Assembly: GCA_035570275.1 (NCBI GenBank)
Contig: DATMNI010000449.1
Coordinates: forward strand, 15,848 to 79,847
From: DATMNI01 sp035570275
GTDB taxonomy: Bacteria > Acidobacteriota > Terriglobia > Bryobacterales > Bryobacteraceae
Length of the DNA stretch: 64,000 nucleotides
Direction: 5' to 3'
Shown here: positions 8,101 through 16,804 of the stretch, one piece after another
How positions within the stretch are numbered: position 1 is the stretch's first letter
How the letters are laid out: each line of letters begins with the position of its first letter
The notes under the pieces: model-generated
Told to the model about the DNA's origin: nothing
Database searches by the model: none
Seen by the model: only the letters and a program-made list of their open reading frames with translations
Position numbers and translations under genes: made by a program

Positions 8101-8745
8101 TTAGCAAAAGCGGAAAGACCTGCGTTGACCCCGGTCAGCAGTCGAGCGCCCGTGCTTGGATGGGTCAATCCGAAAGCGTCGATTCCGATCATCGATCCAT
8201 GAACGAATGCCCTGTCCATCGGGACGCCTGTGATGCTTCTCGACTTCGTTCAGAAGCTTCTCGGCGCTGGCAAATCGTTCCGCCGAATAGATGTCGCAAT
8301 GCCGCCAATACTCGGACGTTGTCGTATTGGTCGCAAAAACAAGAGGTGGCAAGAGGAGCGCATGCCTCAGATCCTTTGGAGAGAGCTTTTGAAGCCAGAC
8401 CTCATCCATCTTCACAATATTGTGGAGACACTCTTGAAGGATTGGCCATGTCAGGTCCCTGAGCGGTTCGCGCAGCCGCGAGAGGTGGATACGACAATCG
8501 TAGTGGAAGCGTTTTTTGATCTCTCGCCAGTCTCTGCTCGCCGGAATAACCATATGCGTAAACCCGTCGCCCACACCATCTGCCAGTTCCCGCAATTCCG
8601 GTTCTGAGAAAGGCCCCAGCAAGTTTGAAAAAATGGGTGTCCCTCGGAACATGTGTCCCGGCGGCAAGACGTCCTGCCAGTTCGAGGACTGTTCTTTGAG
8701 GCGCCGATGGAGGCTGATAGGCAAGCCGAAGAGATGCACCTTCAT
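8101..8745 (-). CDS. Protein of unknown function, coupled to a LOTUS-domain gene
   Basis: 214 residues from the ATG at 8745, which overlaps the TGA of the upstream gene in an ATGA. An upstream in-frame start 30 bases earlier is less likely. The protein begins MKVHLFGLPISLHRRLKEQ, has no signal peptide or membrane segment, and is rich in charged and aromatic residues. Internal stretches such as DWREIKKRFHYDCRIHLSRL and LLPPLVFATNTTTSEYWRHC do not match a family I know. The basic C-terminus (RNRRFRIDPSKHGRS) could touch nucleic acid. The overlap implies joint function with the LOTUS protein. The pair sits between direct repeats and away from housekeeping genes. Confidence 0.65.
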   Translation of the reverse strand: MKVHLFGLPISLHRRLKEQSSNWQDVLPPGHMFRGTPIFSNLLGPFSEPELRELADGVGDGFTHMVIPASRDWREIKKRFHYDCRIHLSRLREPLRDLTWPILQECLHNIVKMDEVWLQKLSPKDLRHALLLPPLVFATNTTTSEYWRHCDIYSAERFASAEKLLNEVEKHHRRPDGQGIRSWIDDRNRRFRIDPSKHGRSTADRGQRRSFRFC

Positions 8746-9554
8746 TTCTTTTCTCGCGTTACCCTGAGTACCCACTCTAGTGGTACGCGGAGTTGTAGAA
8801 GGTCTTCAATGGGGAGGTTGTCGAGAAAATTGTAAAGTTCGGCGCGTTGCCCAATACTATGTTTCTTCGTCGGCATGGCTTCCTTGAGCGTTCCCTCATC
8901 GCTGCGCGAAGTTCCGCTACACCAGCGGTCTTCGGGCACATTGTTCGACGTTGCCCACGATGCGGCGTAATCGGTTATTTGCTTTTGCAGATACCGATTC
9001 CACGAATGCATGACCGGCGGGTTCTCGCGCAGGCGCCGTGCAAATTCATTAAAGACGGAAGTGCCGGTTCCCTCGAGCGCCAACAGAAGAGACTCTCTAA
9101 TGCTGTCGGGCTGCTCCTCAGAAAAGCTGCGTCTCCACGCAATTTGGGACTCCCTTGTGGCTGGCTCAATAACAATGCCTTTCCTTGCAGCGGGAAGACT
9201 CTCAACGAAGATTCTATCTTCCGCAGAATCGTAAAGCCTGACCGTGTTAGGGACGGAGAATTCTATGAACGCTCGCCAGAAATCACGGCGCAATCGAGGA
9301 AGCGGACGAGCATATGCGGAAAGGATATCGCCCGCCGTAGCTGGTGCCAAAAGCATATCGCTACCAGCACGAATCTGGACGGCGATGTCAGGTACTGTCT
9401 TAACGAATTCGTGGAAGTTCCGGAGGCCAAGCTCGCGTTCGTTGAACGTCGCGCCCTTCGATGCTGCCAAGGCGACGAGGTTGGCTTTGATCAATGCGCC
9501 AGGTACAGGGCCATGGCGCTTACTGTATAGGTCTTGGACGACCCTAACGAGCAG
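8742..9554 (-). CDS. LOTUS/OST-HTH-domain protein, start uncertain and possibly 5'-truncated
   Basis: The frame is open from 9596 to 8742. The segment VRVVQDLYSKRHGPVPGALI (about 9551-9492), then GATFNERELGLRNFHEFVK and DIAVQIRAGSDMLLAP, fits an OST-HTH/LOTUS domain, an RNA-binding winged helix often placed C-terminal to NYN nuclease domains. About 190 unrecognised residues follow. There is no ATG or GTG early enough: the first TTG (9494) would cut the domain. I therefore list a CTG at 9554. The alternative is that an N-terminal region, such as a NYN domain, has been lost. A perfect hairpin lies about 10 bases upstream of the open frame. The stop overlaps the next gene by 4 bases. Confidence 0.6.
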   Translation of the reverse strand: MLVRVVQDLYSKRHGPVPGALIKANLVALAASKGATFNERELGLRNFHEFVKTVPDIAVQIRAGSDMLLAPATAGDILSAYARPLPRLRRDFWRAFIEFSVPNTVRLYDSAEDRIFVESLPAARKGIVIEPATRESQIAWRRSFSEEQPDSIRESLLLALEGTGTSVFNEFARRLRENPPVMHSWNRYLQKQITDYAASWATSNNVPEDRWCSGTSRSDEGTLKEAMPTKKHSIGQRAELYNFLDNLPIEDLLQLRVPLEWVLRVTREKK

Positions 9555-9604
9555 CTCTTGCGAGTCCCCAAGATCTAAAAGGGACGCCTTGCAATCTTAA
9601 ACTA

Positions 9605-9630
9605 AAAAGGGCCGCATCAGCGGCCCTTTT
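9605..9630. terminator. Perfect 11-bp hairpin with A/T flanks
   Basis: AAAAGGGCCGC, loop ATCA, GCGGCCCTTTT. On the minus strand the stem is followed by TTTTTAG and on the plus strand by TTTT, so it could terminate in either direction. On the minus strand it lies directly upstream of the LOTUS frame. It would end transcription coming from a lost gene on the right; a 22-codon remnant frame ending near 9658 is compatible with that. Confidence 0.7.
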
Positions 9631-9843
9631 GGTGATTGCTTTTGGTTCTCAATTCACCCGAGAAACTTATATGCTCGCCTTGACCTTTGCAGGGTTTCAA
9701 CTTCTGTGAGATTGTCAATTCGCTAGCGAGTCACGAATTGGAACCCCGCCCCCACTCGATCCCTTCCGCGTGACGGCAATATGAACACATCACCGGAATC
9801 GTTCCTATCATCTCTCACCTGGCTCGATTTGTCAATGGGTATG

Positions 9844-9943
9844 GTGTGCATGACGGACTGGGGGCCAATGCCCGGACGGATTTCGGTTTATCGCGCAAAG
9901 CGCGACCCTTCCGGGCATTGGCCCCCCAGTCCGTCATGCACAC
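9844..9943. repeat. Large near-perfect inverted repeat
   Basis: Left arm 9844-9876 (GTGTGCATGACGGACTGGGG...) and right arm 9910-9943 are reverse complements over 33 bases, except for one extra C on the right. The 33-base loop holds its own hairpin, TCGCGC-AAA-GCGCGA at 9891-9905. It could extrude as a cruciform or fold as one long RNA stem. Confidence 0.92.
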
Positions 9944-10275
9944 GAAAGCTTTCCCCACGCTTTCGAATCAACCCTAAAGGCTGAGGCATCTGCGGACTTA
10001 GGTTTGATGCCAACCACGCACGGATTGTGCTGAACATGGAGGAGCGGCAATGTTGAATGCCGCCGGGCCTAAGGAACTTCAGCAACCCTCAGCGCAAGTA
10101 GTTTCCGGGTATTCCCTTCGGCTCGCGTTCTCTCGAACGCTACCTTCCTCCTGTGCCCCGTTGTCGACGTGCCGGGTCTTTCCATCCCGCCTTCCGTTTC
10201 CAGCAGGCTAACTCAGAAAATAACACAAACAGCGCAGCGAGCGGGCGCGAAAGACCTCGTAAGCAGAAGGTGGCC

Positions 10276-10341
10276 CCGATCAGGCACGAGAATTTGGCAC
10301 CAAACCAGTCGGGAACAACCCCATTGCTCTTTCGATATTAG
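10276..10341. repeat. Direct repeat copy 2 (remnant of an MFS 5' end)
   Basis: Matches 7912-7978 with about five changes, including a one-base deletion that destroys the frame. On the minus strand it begins with the same leader and MGLFPTG codons but runs into no transporter. It marks the right edge of the segment lying between the two copies. Confidence 0.9.
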
Positions 10342-10428
10342 ACTATGCGAACCGCTCCTGGCTGGTGGCAACCGACCGTGCGGTGTTGTAAGCTCGTGAG
10401 GGTCCGGGAAATCAAAATGGGAGAGTGC

Positions 10429-11481
10429 ATGAAGCGTTCTACTTTCGCCTGGTTGGGATCCGGGTCGTGCTTTCTTCTGTTGGGCGCGGCCGTCCTCGCC
10501 TATCAATCCGCCGGGGGTTACCATCTGCTCAAGAAAGTTGCTTTGGGTGCGGCGGAGGGTGGCGGCGAATACTTCGACTACATTACTTTCGATGCCGCGG
10601 CGCGCCGCGTCTACGTTTCGCATGGCACAGAAGTTGCAGTGCTGGATGCCGATACCGGGTCCGTGACGGGCAAGATTGCCGGTTTGAAACGGGACCACGG
10701 CGTCGCCTTGGTCCCGGAGCTTGGCCGGGGATTCATCAGCGACGGAGACACGGGCCAGGCCGTCATCTTCGATATGAAAACGCTGCAGACCATCGGCCAG
10801 GTGAAAGCCGAAGCGGACGCCGATTCCATCCTCTACGACCCGGCGTCAAAGCGCGTGTTCGTCTTCAATGGGCAACCCAATAGTTGTACCGTGATCGACC
10901 CGGCGAAGGGAACGGTGGTGGCGACTCTCGCCCTTGGCGGCGCACCGGAGCAAGCCGTCGCCGATGGTAAGGGAATGATCTACGATAATCTCGAAGACAA
11001 GAATGAGGTGATCGCGATTGATTCCCGCACGCTCAAGATCACGGCGCGTTGGCCGGTGGCGCCCGCAGGACAGCCGGTATCCATCGCGATGGATCGGGAA
11101 CACAGGCGATTGTTCATAGCCGGCCGCAATCCCCAACTTCTGGTAGTGATGAATGCGGACAACGGTAAGATCATTGGCCCGCCGTTCCCGATAGGGGCTC
11201 GCGTGGACGCGAATGTCTTCGACCCTGAAACCGGTCTGGTGGCCAGTTCGACGGGCGAGGGCACGATCCACATATTTCACGAAGACGAGCCCAACAAGCT
11301 GAGCGTCGTCGAGACCGTAAAGACCGAGTTCGGGGCCAAGACGATGGCGCTGGATCCAAAGACGCACAACCTGCTGGTGGATACGGCGGATTTCGATGTG
11401 GCCGCGGCGGCCACCGGGCAAAAGCAACCACCGCGCAGGCCTAAACCGGGAACGTTCCACCTGATGATTTATGGGAAATGA
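10429..11481 (+). CDS. Exported YncE-like beta-propeller protein
   Basis: About 350 residues from the ATG at 10429, preceded by GGGAGAG; the frame is open further upstream without a good start. An N-terminal hydrophobic segment (SGSCFLLLGAAVLAYQSAGG) indicates export. The rest is a run of blades of the type RVYVSHGTEVAVLDADTGSV, RVFVFNGQPNSCTVIDPAKG and LFIAGRNPQLLVVMNADNG, the YncE / 40-residue YVTN-like repeat pattern. Such seven-bladed propellers are periplasmic or surface binding proteins; ligand and role are usually unknown. It follows the gene-free region with the MFS remnant and appears monocistronic. Confidence 0.82.
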   Translation: MKRSTFAWLGSGSCFLLLGAAVLAYQSAGGYHLLKKVALGAAEGGGEYFDYITFDAAARRVYVSHGTEVAVLDADTGSVTGKIAGLKRDHGVALVPELGRGFISDGDTGQAVIFDMKTLQTIGQVKAEADADSILYDPASKRVFVFNGQPNSCTVIDPAKGTVVATLALGGAPEQAVADGKGMIYDNLEDKNEVIAIDSRTLKITARWPVAPAGQPVSIAMDREHRRLFIAGRNPQLLVVMNADNGKIIGPPFPIGARVDANVFDPETGLVASSTGEGTIHIFHEDEPNKLSVVETVKTEFGAKTMALDPKTHNLLVDTADFDVAAAATGQKQPPRRPKPGTFHLMIYGK

Positions 11482-11674
11482 GAAGGGCGTGCTGGTCGAT
11501 TCTACATTCTGGTCGGCCCGAAGTGGACAGACGGTGCGCCGGGATAAACCGCCCTCCACGGGTGCACAGCCGCAGCGTGGAAATGTTCTGGCGGACGTAG
11601 AATGAATAGGACCTTGGGGAAGCGGGCGGAGAGATCATTCCTGCGCGGCTGCCAAGGGCGATTCCATAACTCCG

Positions 11675-12529
11675 ATGCTCACGTTCGGCAGCCTTCTTCT
11701 GACTTTCCTGGCAGCATCCGGTGTGGCCGCACAGCAACGGCGATGCACCACCGTGGGCGATCTGGAAATCGTAACATTCGCCAGCAAAGTCTTCCCGGCG
11801 CCGCGCAGTCTGAGGGTCCTCTTACCGGCTGGATACCGGCTCCCCGGAAGTCATGATCGCCGCTATCCGGTTTTGTACATGAACGACGGCCAGAACCTCT
11901 TCGATGTCTGCACGACAATGTACGGTGGCGAAGAATGGCGCCTCGACGAGACCGTCGAGGAACTGACGGCCCAAGGCAAGATCAAACCAATGATCGTGGT
12001 TGGTATCGACAACGGTGGACGGCGCTTGCGGCCAAAGGAGTACCTCCCCTACGTTGATGACACACTCACACCGCGCGAGCCGAATCCGGAGGGCCGGCTC
12101 TACCCTGGCTTCCTTCTGGACGAGGTGGTGCCTTTCGTCGAGCGTCATTATCGAGTCGTGCCGGGCGCGCGGCATCGAGTGCTGGGCGGCTCCTCTTACG
12201 GAGCGGGAATCGCGCTCTACGCCGCCATAAAACGACCGCGCGCGTTCGAAGGATTGTTGCTGGAGAGCCCGTCTATCTATGCCGAAGATTATCGTCTGTT
12301 GAAGGAAGCCGCGGATACCCGGACCTGGCCGCGGCGGATTTACATCGGAACCGGAACCGTCCAAGAGCCGGTGGCTGACGTTCGGAAACTGGAAGCGCTA
12401 TTGCAAAAAGCCGGTCTTGGTCGCGACCGGCTCTACGTGGTTGTCCGGGAGGGCGCGGCACATTCTGAAAAGTGGTGGGCAGAACGCCTCCCGGATGCAC
12501 TCCAGTTCCTGTTTTCGTCTCCGATGTAG
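11675..12529 (+). CDS. Exported alpha/beta-hydrolase, enterochelin-esterase/YieL-like
   Basis: 284 residues. Signal peptide LTFGSLLLTFLAASGVAAQ. An alpha/beta-hydrolase fold of the putative esterase (Esterase D/Fes-like) family follows: LRVLLPAGYRLP, YPVLYMNDGQNLFD, then the nucleophile elbow GGSSYG with Ser at about residue 175, and a likely catalytic His in GAAHSEKWW near the C-terminus. It probably cleaves esters in the periplasm, for example on siderophores or acetylated or feruloylated polysaccharide. The upstream 190 bases hold no gene, and the downstream gene is convergent. Confidence 0.82.
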   Translation: MLTFGSLLLTFLAASGVAAQQRRCTTVGDLEIVTFASKVFPAPRSLRVLLPAGYRLPGSHDRRYPVLYMNDGQNLFDVCTTMYGGEEWRLDETVEELTAQGKIKPMIVVGIDNGGRRLRPKEYLPYVDDTLTPREPNPEGRLYPGFLLDEVVPFVERHYRVVPGARHRVLGGSSYGAGIALYAAIKRPRAFEGLLLESPSIYAEDYRLLKEAADTRTWPRRIYIGTGTVQEPVADVRKLEALLQKAGLGRDRLYVVVREGAAHSEKWWAERLPDALQFLFSSPM

Positions 12530-12560
12530 GCACCGCCCCACATGGCTGCACAGCCCGCTT

Positions 12561-13391
12561 TTACAACCTGTAGGCTTCTACCGCCGTGCCGCCCATAATC
12601 CGCTCCTGTTCCGGTTTCGACAGTTTGGCGATGGCATTCGTCACCACGCCGTACCACTGGGCGTACTCGCCCGCCAGCAGCATCACCGGCCAATCGGAAC
12701 CGTACATCAGCCGCGCCGGCCCGAACGCCTGCAGCACTACGTCGATATACGGCTGCAGCGCCGCCGGGGTCCAGTGTTGATGGTCGGCTTCGGTCACCAT
12801 GCCGGAAAGTTTGCAATAGACGTTCCGCCGCTTGGCCATCTCCCGGATGTTGCGGTCCCAAGGTGAAAGAATCCTGTCTTTGATCCGCGGCTTGGCGATG
12901 TGGTCCAGGATGAAAACCTGGTTCGGGTGGCGGTCCACGAATTCGATGGCGGCGGGCAGGTGCTTTTCGAAGATCAGGATGTCGTACCGCAAGCCGAAGG
13001 CGACCAGCGCGCGCATGCCTTCGTTGAAGTTCGCCCGCAGAATGTAGCGGTCGTCGGGCTCGTCGTGGATCACGTGGCGCACGCCGCGCAGTTTGCGGTC
13101 GGCCGCCAACCGCTCCAAGTGCTGTTTGACCGCTGCGCCCTGCTCCAGCGGCACCCAGCCCACCACGCCGCGCATCACTTCGTGCTGGTGCGCCAGTTCC
13201 AGCAGCCAGCGCGTTTCCTCCAAGGTCTGCCGCGCCTGCACCGTGACGGTGCCATCAATCCCGAAGTGGTGCATCAGTTTTTCCAGATCCTCCGGCAGGA
13301 AATCGCGTTTGATGGCGCGCATCTCCGGGCTGATCCAGCCGTACTCGGCCGCGCTGTATTTCCAAAGGTGGTGGTGGGCGTCGATCGTCAT
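12561..13391 (-). CDS. Amidohydrolase-2 family, L-fuconolactonase-like
   Basis: 276 residues starting MTIDAHHHLWKYSAAEYGW. The metal-binding DAHHHLW start, the internal HIAKP and the C-terminal GSDWPVMLLAGEY are hallmarks of the COG3618 metal-dependent hydrolases, which include L-fucono-1,5-lactonase and related sugar lactonases. No signal peptide, so cytoplasmic. It lies head-to-head with the sugar kinase at 13501, with 109 bases between the starts, which fits a role in sugar catabolism. Exact substrate not determinable. Confidence 0.85.
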   Translation of the reverse strand: MTIDAHHHLWKYSAAEYGWISPEMRAIKRDFLPEDLEKLMHHFGIDGTVTVQARQTLEETRWLLELAHQHEVMRGVVGWVPLEQGAAVKQHLERLAADRKLRGVRHVIHDEPDDRYILRANFNEGMRALVAFGLRYDILIFEKHLPAAIEFVDRHPNQVFILDHIAKPRIKDRILSPWDRNIREMAKRRNVYCKLSGMVTEADHQHWTPAALQPYIDVVLQAFGPARLMYGSDWPVMLLAGEYAQWYGVVTNAIAKLSKPEQERIMGGTAVEAYRL

Positions 13392-13500
13392 ATGCTATTT
13401 GCCGGTGCGGACTGCTTCCCGCAAAAGGAGTCGGGCATCCTCATTATTGCGGATGCCTGAGTCTATCAGTTTCCGGGGCATGCTGGTATCCTGAGTTCTC

Positions 13501-14388
13501 TTGGCTCGAATCGTCAGCATCGGTGAAATTCTCTGGGACGTTTTCCCGGATTCGGACCGGCTTGGCGGCGCCACTTTCAACTTTTCGGTCAACGCCCGCC
13601 GTTTGGGTCAGGAAGTGACTTTCGTCAGCGCCGTGGGCGACGACCAGCGCGGGCGCGCGGCCCGGCTTCGCGCTGCCTCGCTGGGCCTGGATCCGGATTT
13701 CATCCAGGTGGTTCCCGGCGCTCCCACCGGATGGGTTTCGGTTCGGCTGGATTCGGCGGGCCACCCCGATTTCACCATCCACCGCCCCGCCGCGTACGAT
13801 CGGGTGGTTCTGGATGAACCGGAGTTGGTGCGTCTGGCGGCTTGGAATCCGGATTGGATCTACTACGGCACCTTGCACCAGATAGAGCCTGCATCGCGCG
13901 CCGTCACTCGCAAGCTGCTGGAAGCTCTGCCCGGCGCCCGCAAGGTTTACGACGTCAACCTCCGCCGCGATTCTTACACGCCGGAACTGGTGCTGCAGCT
14001 TCTGTCCGAGGCGGACGCGGTCAAACTGAATGACGACGAAGTGGCCGCCGTTGAGGCCATGGCGGGCAGCGCCGGCGCCGGGCTCCGGCAGTTCACCGGG
14101 GACTGGTCGCGGCGGATGGGCTGGCGCGCGATCGCGGTGACCCGCGGCAAGGACGGATGCGCCGTTCGGATCGGTGAAGATTATGCCGAGGTGGGCGGCC
14201 ACCCAGTCCACGTTGTGGACACCGTCGGCGCCGGAGATGCCTTTGCCGCCGCGTTTCTGTGCGGGCTATCGCAAAACTGGAGTGCCGCGCGCACGGCCGA
14301 TTTCGCCAACAGGCTGGGCGCTGTGGTAGCCTCGCGGGCGGGTGGGCTGCCGGAATGGAGCACCGCGGACCTCTGGAAATTGCCCTGA
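13501..14388 (+). CDS. PfkB-family carbohydrate kinase, fructokinase-like
   Basis: 295 residues from a TTG start (residues ARIVSIGEILWDVFPD). It has the N-terminal GG motif (RLGGATFNFSVNARRLG) and the C-terminal PfkB signature DTVGAGDAFAAAF, with the catalytic Asp and anion-hole glycines. It phosphorylates a sugar with ATP. The short N-terminus and GEILWDVFP resemble bacterial fructokinases, but substrate assignment is an inference. Transcribed divergently from the lactonase-like gene. Confidence 0.85.
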   Translation: MARIVSIGEILWDVFPDSDRLGGATFNFSVNARRLGQEVTFVSAVGDDQRGRAARLRAASLGLDPDFIQVVPGAPTGWVSVRLDSAGHPDFTIHRPAAYDRVVLDEPELVRLAAWNPDWIYYGTLHQIEPASRAVTRKLLEALPGARKVYDVNLRRDSYTPELVLQLLSEADAVKLNDDEVAAVEAMAGSAGAGLRQFTGDWSRRMGWRAIAVTRGKDGCAVRIGEDYAEVGGHPVHVVDTVGAGDAFAAAFLCGLSQNWSAARTADFANRLGAVVASRAGGLPEWSTADLWKLP

Positions 14389-14473
14389 GGACTAGCGTGG
14401 TTGAGGACTACATAGAGCTACGTCGTGCTGTCGCTCAGTGAAGTCTTACCCAACTCGACGGGGTATGTCCGAT

Positions 14474-15346
14474 TCATTCAAGACTGGGGCTGCCGCTACT
14501 CAGGGGATTGTCGTCTTCGCGCCATTCCCAATGTCCTTTCGGGGTCCCATCATTTTGCCCAGGGCTCCTCGTTTTGCCGCGCCCGAAATACGCCTGGGGG
14601 GTTGTTCCGAGTGCGGCGCGGAATACTTCATTGAATGCGCTCACGCTGCTATAACCGACCGCGATTGCCACATCGGTTACAGACATTCCTTGCGCGAGCA
14701 TTTCGAGAGAAGCGAACAGTCGTGCGTGTTGCCGCCAACGGCCAAACGGCATGCACATATCACGGGAAAAGGCGCGCATGAACGTGCGCCGGGCCATGCC
14801 CGCGTCCTTAGCCCATTTATCTAAGGTACGGTCGTCCGCAACATTTTGTAGAAGAGCGCGGGCCACTTTGGCCAGCTTTGCCTGCCTCGGAAGTGGCAGG
14901 CGCAGGGTCTGTTCTTCCGGACGCCGAATCTCATCTTGTAGGACCGCCAGTAGACGACGCTCGGGATGGCCAACTGACTGGGGGCGGCCCCAATCGAGAA
15001 TCCGATTCACAATCTCGAACAGCAATTCTGACGAGCCAAGGACACGCGGTTCTGACGGTAATCCTTGGCTTAGCTCCGCGGAGAAGTAGAGCATCGAGCC
15101 GGCCGCCCTTCCCACTGAGCGTGCCTTGTGTAAGCATCCGGGCGGGATCCAGGCACAGCGCCGGGAAGGAAACATCCACCGTCCCCCGGCAGCTTCCACG
15201 ATGAGCAACCCTTGGGTGAGTGCAAAAAGCTGCCCGCGCGCATGGCTGTGCTGCGGCGCCCAGTCTTTCTCTTCCAACCTGGAGAACCCAAAAGCCAGGA
15301 CTGGAGCATCGCTCTCCGCTAGTCGCCGCAGCTCTTGAGTGTTCAT
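14474..15346 (-). CDS. AraC-family transcriptional regulator
   Basis: About 290 residues from MNTQELRRLAESD (ATG at 15346). The frame opens 39 codons earlier, but that part overlaps the divergent promoter region and looks unlike the family. An N-terminal cupin-like sensor domain (HSHARGQLFALTQGLLIVEA, CAWIPPGCLHKA) is followed by a C-terminal double helix-turn-helix: LDKWAKDAGMARRTFMRAF, then VTDVAIAVGYSSVSAFNEVF. It is divergent from the quinone oxidoreductase at 15520, which it probably controls, as is common for this regulator subgroup. Confidence 0.88.
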   Translation of the reverse strand: MNTQELRRLAESDAPVLAFGFSRLEEKDWAPQHSHARGQLFALTQGLLIVEAAGGRWMFPSRRCAWIPPGCLHKARSVGRAAGSMLYFSAELSQGLPSEPRVLGSSELLFEIVNRILDWGRPQSVGHPERRLLAVLQDEIRRPEEQTLRLPLPRQAKLAKVARALLQNVADDRTLDKWAKDAGMARRTFMRAFSRDMCMPFGRWRQHARLFASLEMLAQGMSVTDVAIAVGYSSVSAFNEVFRAALGTTPQAYFGRGKTRSPGQNDGTPKGHWEWREDDNPLSSGSPSLE

Positions 15347-15519
15347 TCCAGCCAAGTTTATTACCTTTTGACCCTTTTGCGATAGAAATCGCCACTTCTC
15401 CGTTAGCGCGGACGCTTCCAGGCGGCTACCGTAGAAAACAGAGAGAGTCAAGCTTCCGGGCAAACGCGCGTAGCGATCGCGATCCCGGAGCGAAACGGAC
15501 GAGAGAAGGAGAAAAAGTG

Positions 15520-16479
15520 ATGAATGCCGCTGTTCTGCATACTATCGGGAAGCCACCTCGGTTCGAACCCTTCCTCGATCCCGGTCCGGGCGAGGGTGAG
15601 GTCATCGTACATGTCCGCGCCGCGGCGCTGAAGCCTGTGGACAAGCAGTTGGCCAGCGGCTCGCACTATGCCAGCCCGCGCGAACTGCCGGTCGTGTGCG
15701 GCGCGGACGGCGTAGGACACTTGGACGATGGCACGCGGGTGTTCTTCGGCGGGCCACGGCGGCCGTACGGCGCAATGGCTGAGCACACCGTCGTGCGGCG
15801 AGCGCAGTGCTTTCCGGTCCCCGACGACCTGGATGACGAGACCGCCGCCGCGATTCCCAACCCCGGCGTGTCCGCCTGGCTTTCACTCAAGCAGCGCGCT
15901 AGACTAGCTCCGGGCGAAACCGTCCTGATTCTTGGCGCGACGGGGGTCACCGGTAAGTTGGCGGTGCAGATAGCCAAAATCCTGGGCGCTGGACGCGTCG
16001 TGGCCGCTGGACGAAACGAAGAAGTGTTGAATACGCTGCACGAGCTTGGCGCGGATGAAACAATACGGCTCAACCAGCCAGACCAAGACTTGATCGAAGC
16101 GTTCCGCCGCGCGGCCGGCGAGAAGGGTTTCGATGTGATTGTCGACTACCTGTGGGGTGCACCAACGGAAGCCCTGCTAGCGGCCGTCGCGCGCGCGGAA
16201 TTTGCGGTTGCCGGATCGGAGACCCGTCTTGTTGAAGTGGGCGAGAGTGCGGGACCAACCATCACGCTTCCGGCAGCGGTGCTGCGGAGCGCGGCGCTGA
16301 GCATCCTGGGGACGGCTGGCATCCCCCCTCGGGAGGTTCTGACCGATGTCCTTCAACAGGTGATGAACCATGCAGCGCAGGGCCTGCTCAGGGTTGACAG
16401 CGAGCGGGTCGCTCTCAGGGACATTGAGGGCGCATGGGAACGCGACATGCACGGTCGCCGGCTGGTCGTGATCCCGTAG
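15520..16479 (+). CDS. Medium-chain dehydrogenase / quinone oxidoreductase
   Basis: 319 residues from the ATG at 15520, set by GAGAAGGAG ten bases upstream. The open frame extends upstream through the regulator gene but is not coding. GroES-like N-terminal domain with VIVHVRAAALKPVDKQLASG, then a Rossmann NADPH site ILGATGVTGKLAVQIAKILG. The cysteines of zinc-binding alcohol dehydrogenases are absent, pointing to the zinc-free quinone oxidoreductase group. It probably reduces quinones or enones with NADPH. Divergent from, and probably regulated by, the AraC-type gene. Confidence 0.88.
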   Translation: MNAAVLHTIGKPPRFEPFLDPGPGEGEVIVHVRAAALKPVDKQLASGSHYASPRELPVVCGADGVGHLDDGTRVFFGGPRRPYGAMAEHTVVRRAQCFPVPDDLDDETAAAIPNPGVSAWLSLKQRARLAPGETVLILGATGVTGKLAVQIAKILGAGRVVAAGRNEEVLNTLHELGADETIRLNQPDQDLIEAFRRAAGEKGFDVIVDYLWGAPTEALLAAVARAEFAVAGSETRLVEVGESAGPTITLPAAVLRSAALSILGTAGIPPREVLTDVLQQVMNHAAQGLLRVDSERVALRDIEGAWERDMHGRRLVVIP

Positions 16480-16804
16480 CCCGCGTTCTGTGAGACGTGG
16501 CGTCGCCAGCCCAGCTTCGGAAAAACACGTGCTCCTCCGGCCAAGGAAAATAAACTGTGTCGCCTCGGTGGCGAAGTACCGCTCGCTGAGGTTGCGATAT
16601 AGACGCTCCCTGACGGCGTAGCGTTTACGGCCCGTTCCGGCCGGTCGGGACGCTGCCCGGTTCGGTAATCGCCGTCCGAGCGACAGCGATCGGCCGCAGT
16701 ATCCGGCAGGAAAGTCAGGACTCCACAATGCCGCCCGCGAAATGGCTTCAGCCGGGCGAGTCGACTAACCAAACCAGCCTCTGCGGTTGTTCCGGCCAGT
16801 CGAT
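16480..16804. other. Intergenic, nothing recognised
   Basis: 325 bases between convergent genes. I see no gene, hairpin or repeat I can support. Confidence 0.5.

Larger units (their letters stand above)
9631..10428. other. Gene-free region with a large inverted repeat and an MFS remnant
   Basis: About 800 bases in which I find no convincing gene. It contains the inverted repeat 9844-9943 and the second copy of the MFS 5' end (10276-10341). Short frames here are interrupted. The stretch 9945-10275 has no recognisable product and may be decayed mobile DNA. Confidence 0.6.

Noticed and set aside
9781..9984. 68-codon plus-strand frame
   Set aside because: It is mostly a translation of the large inverted repeat.
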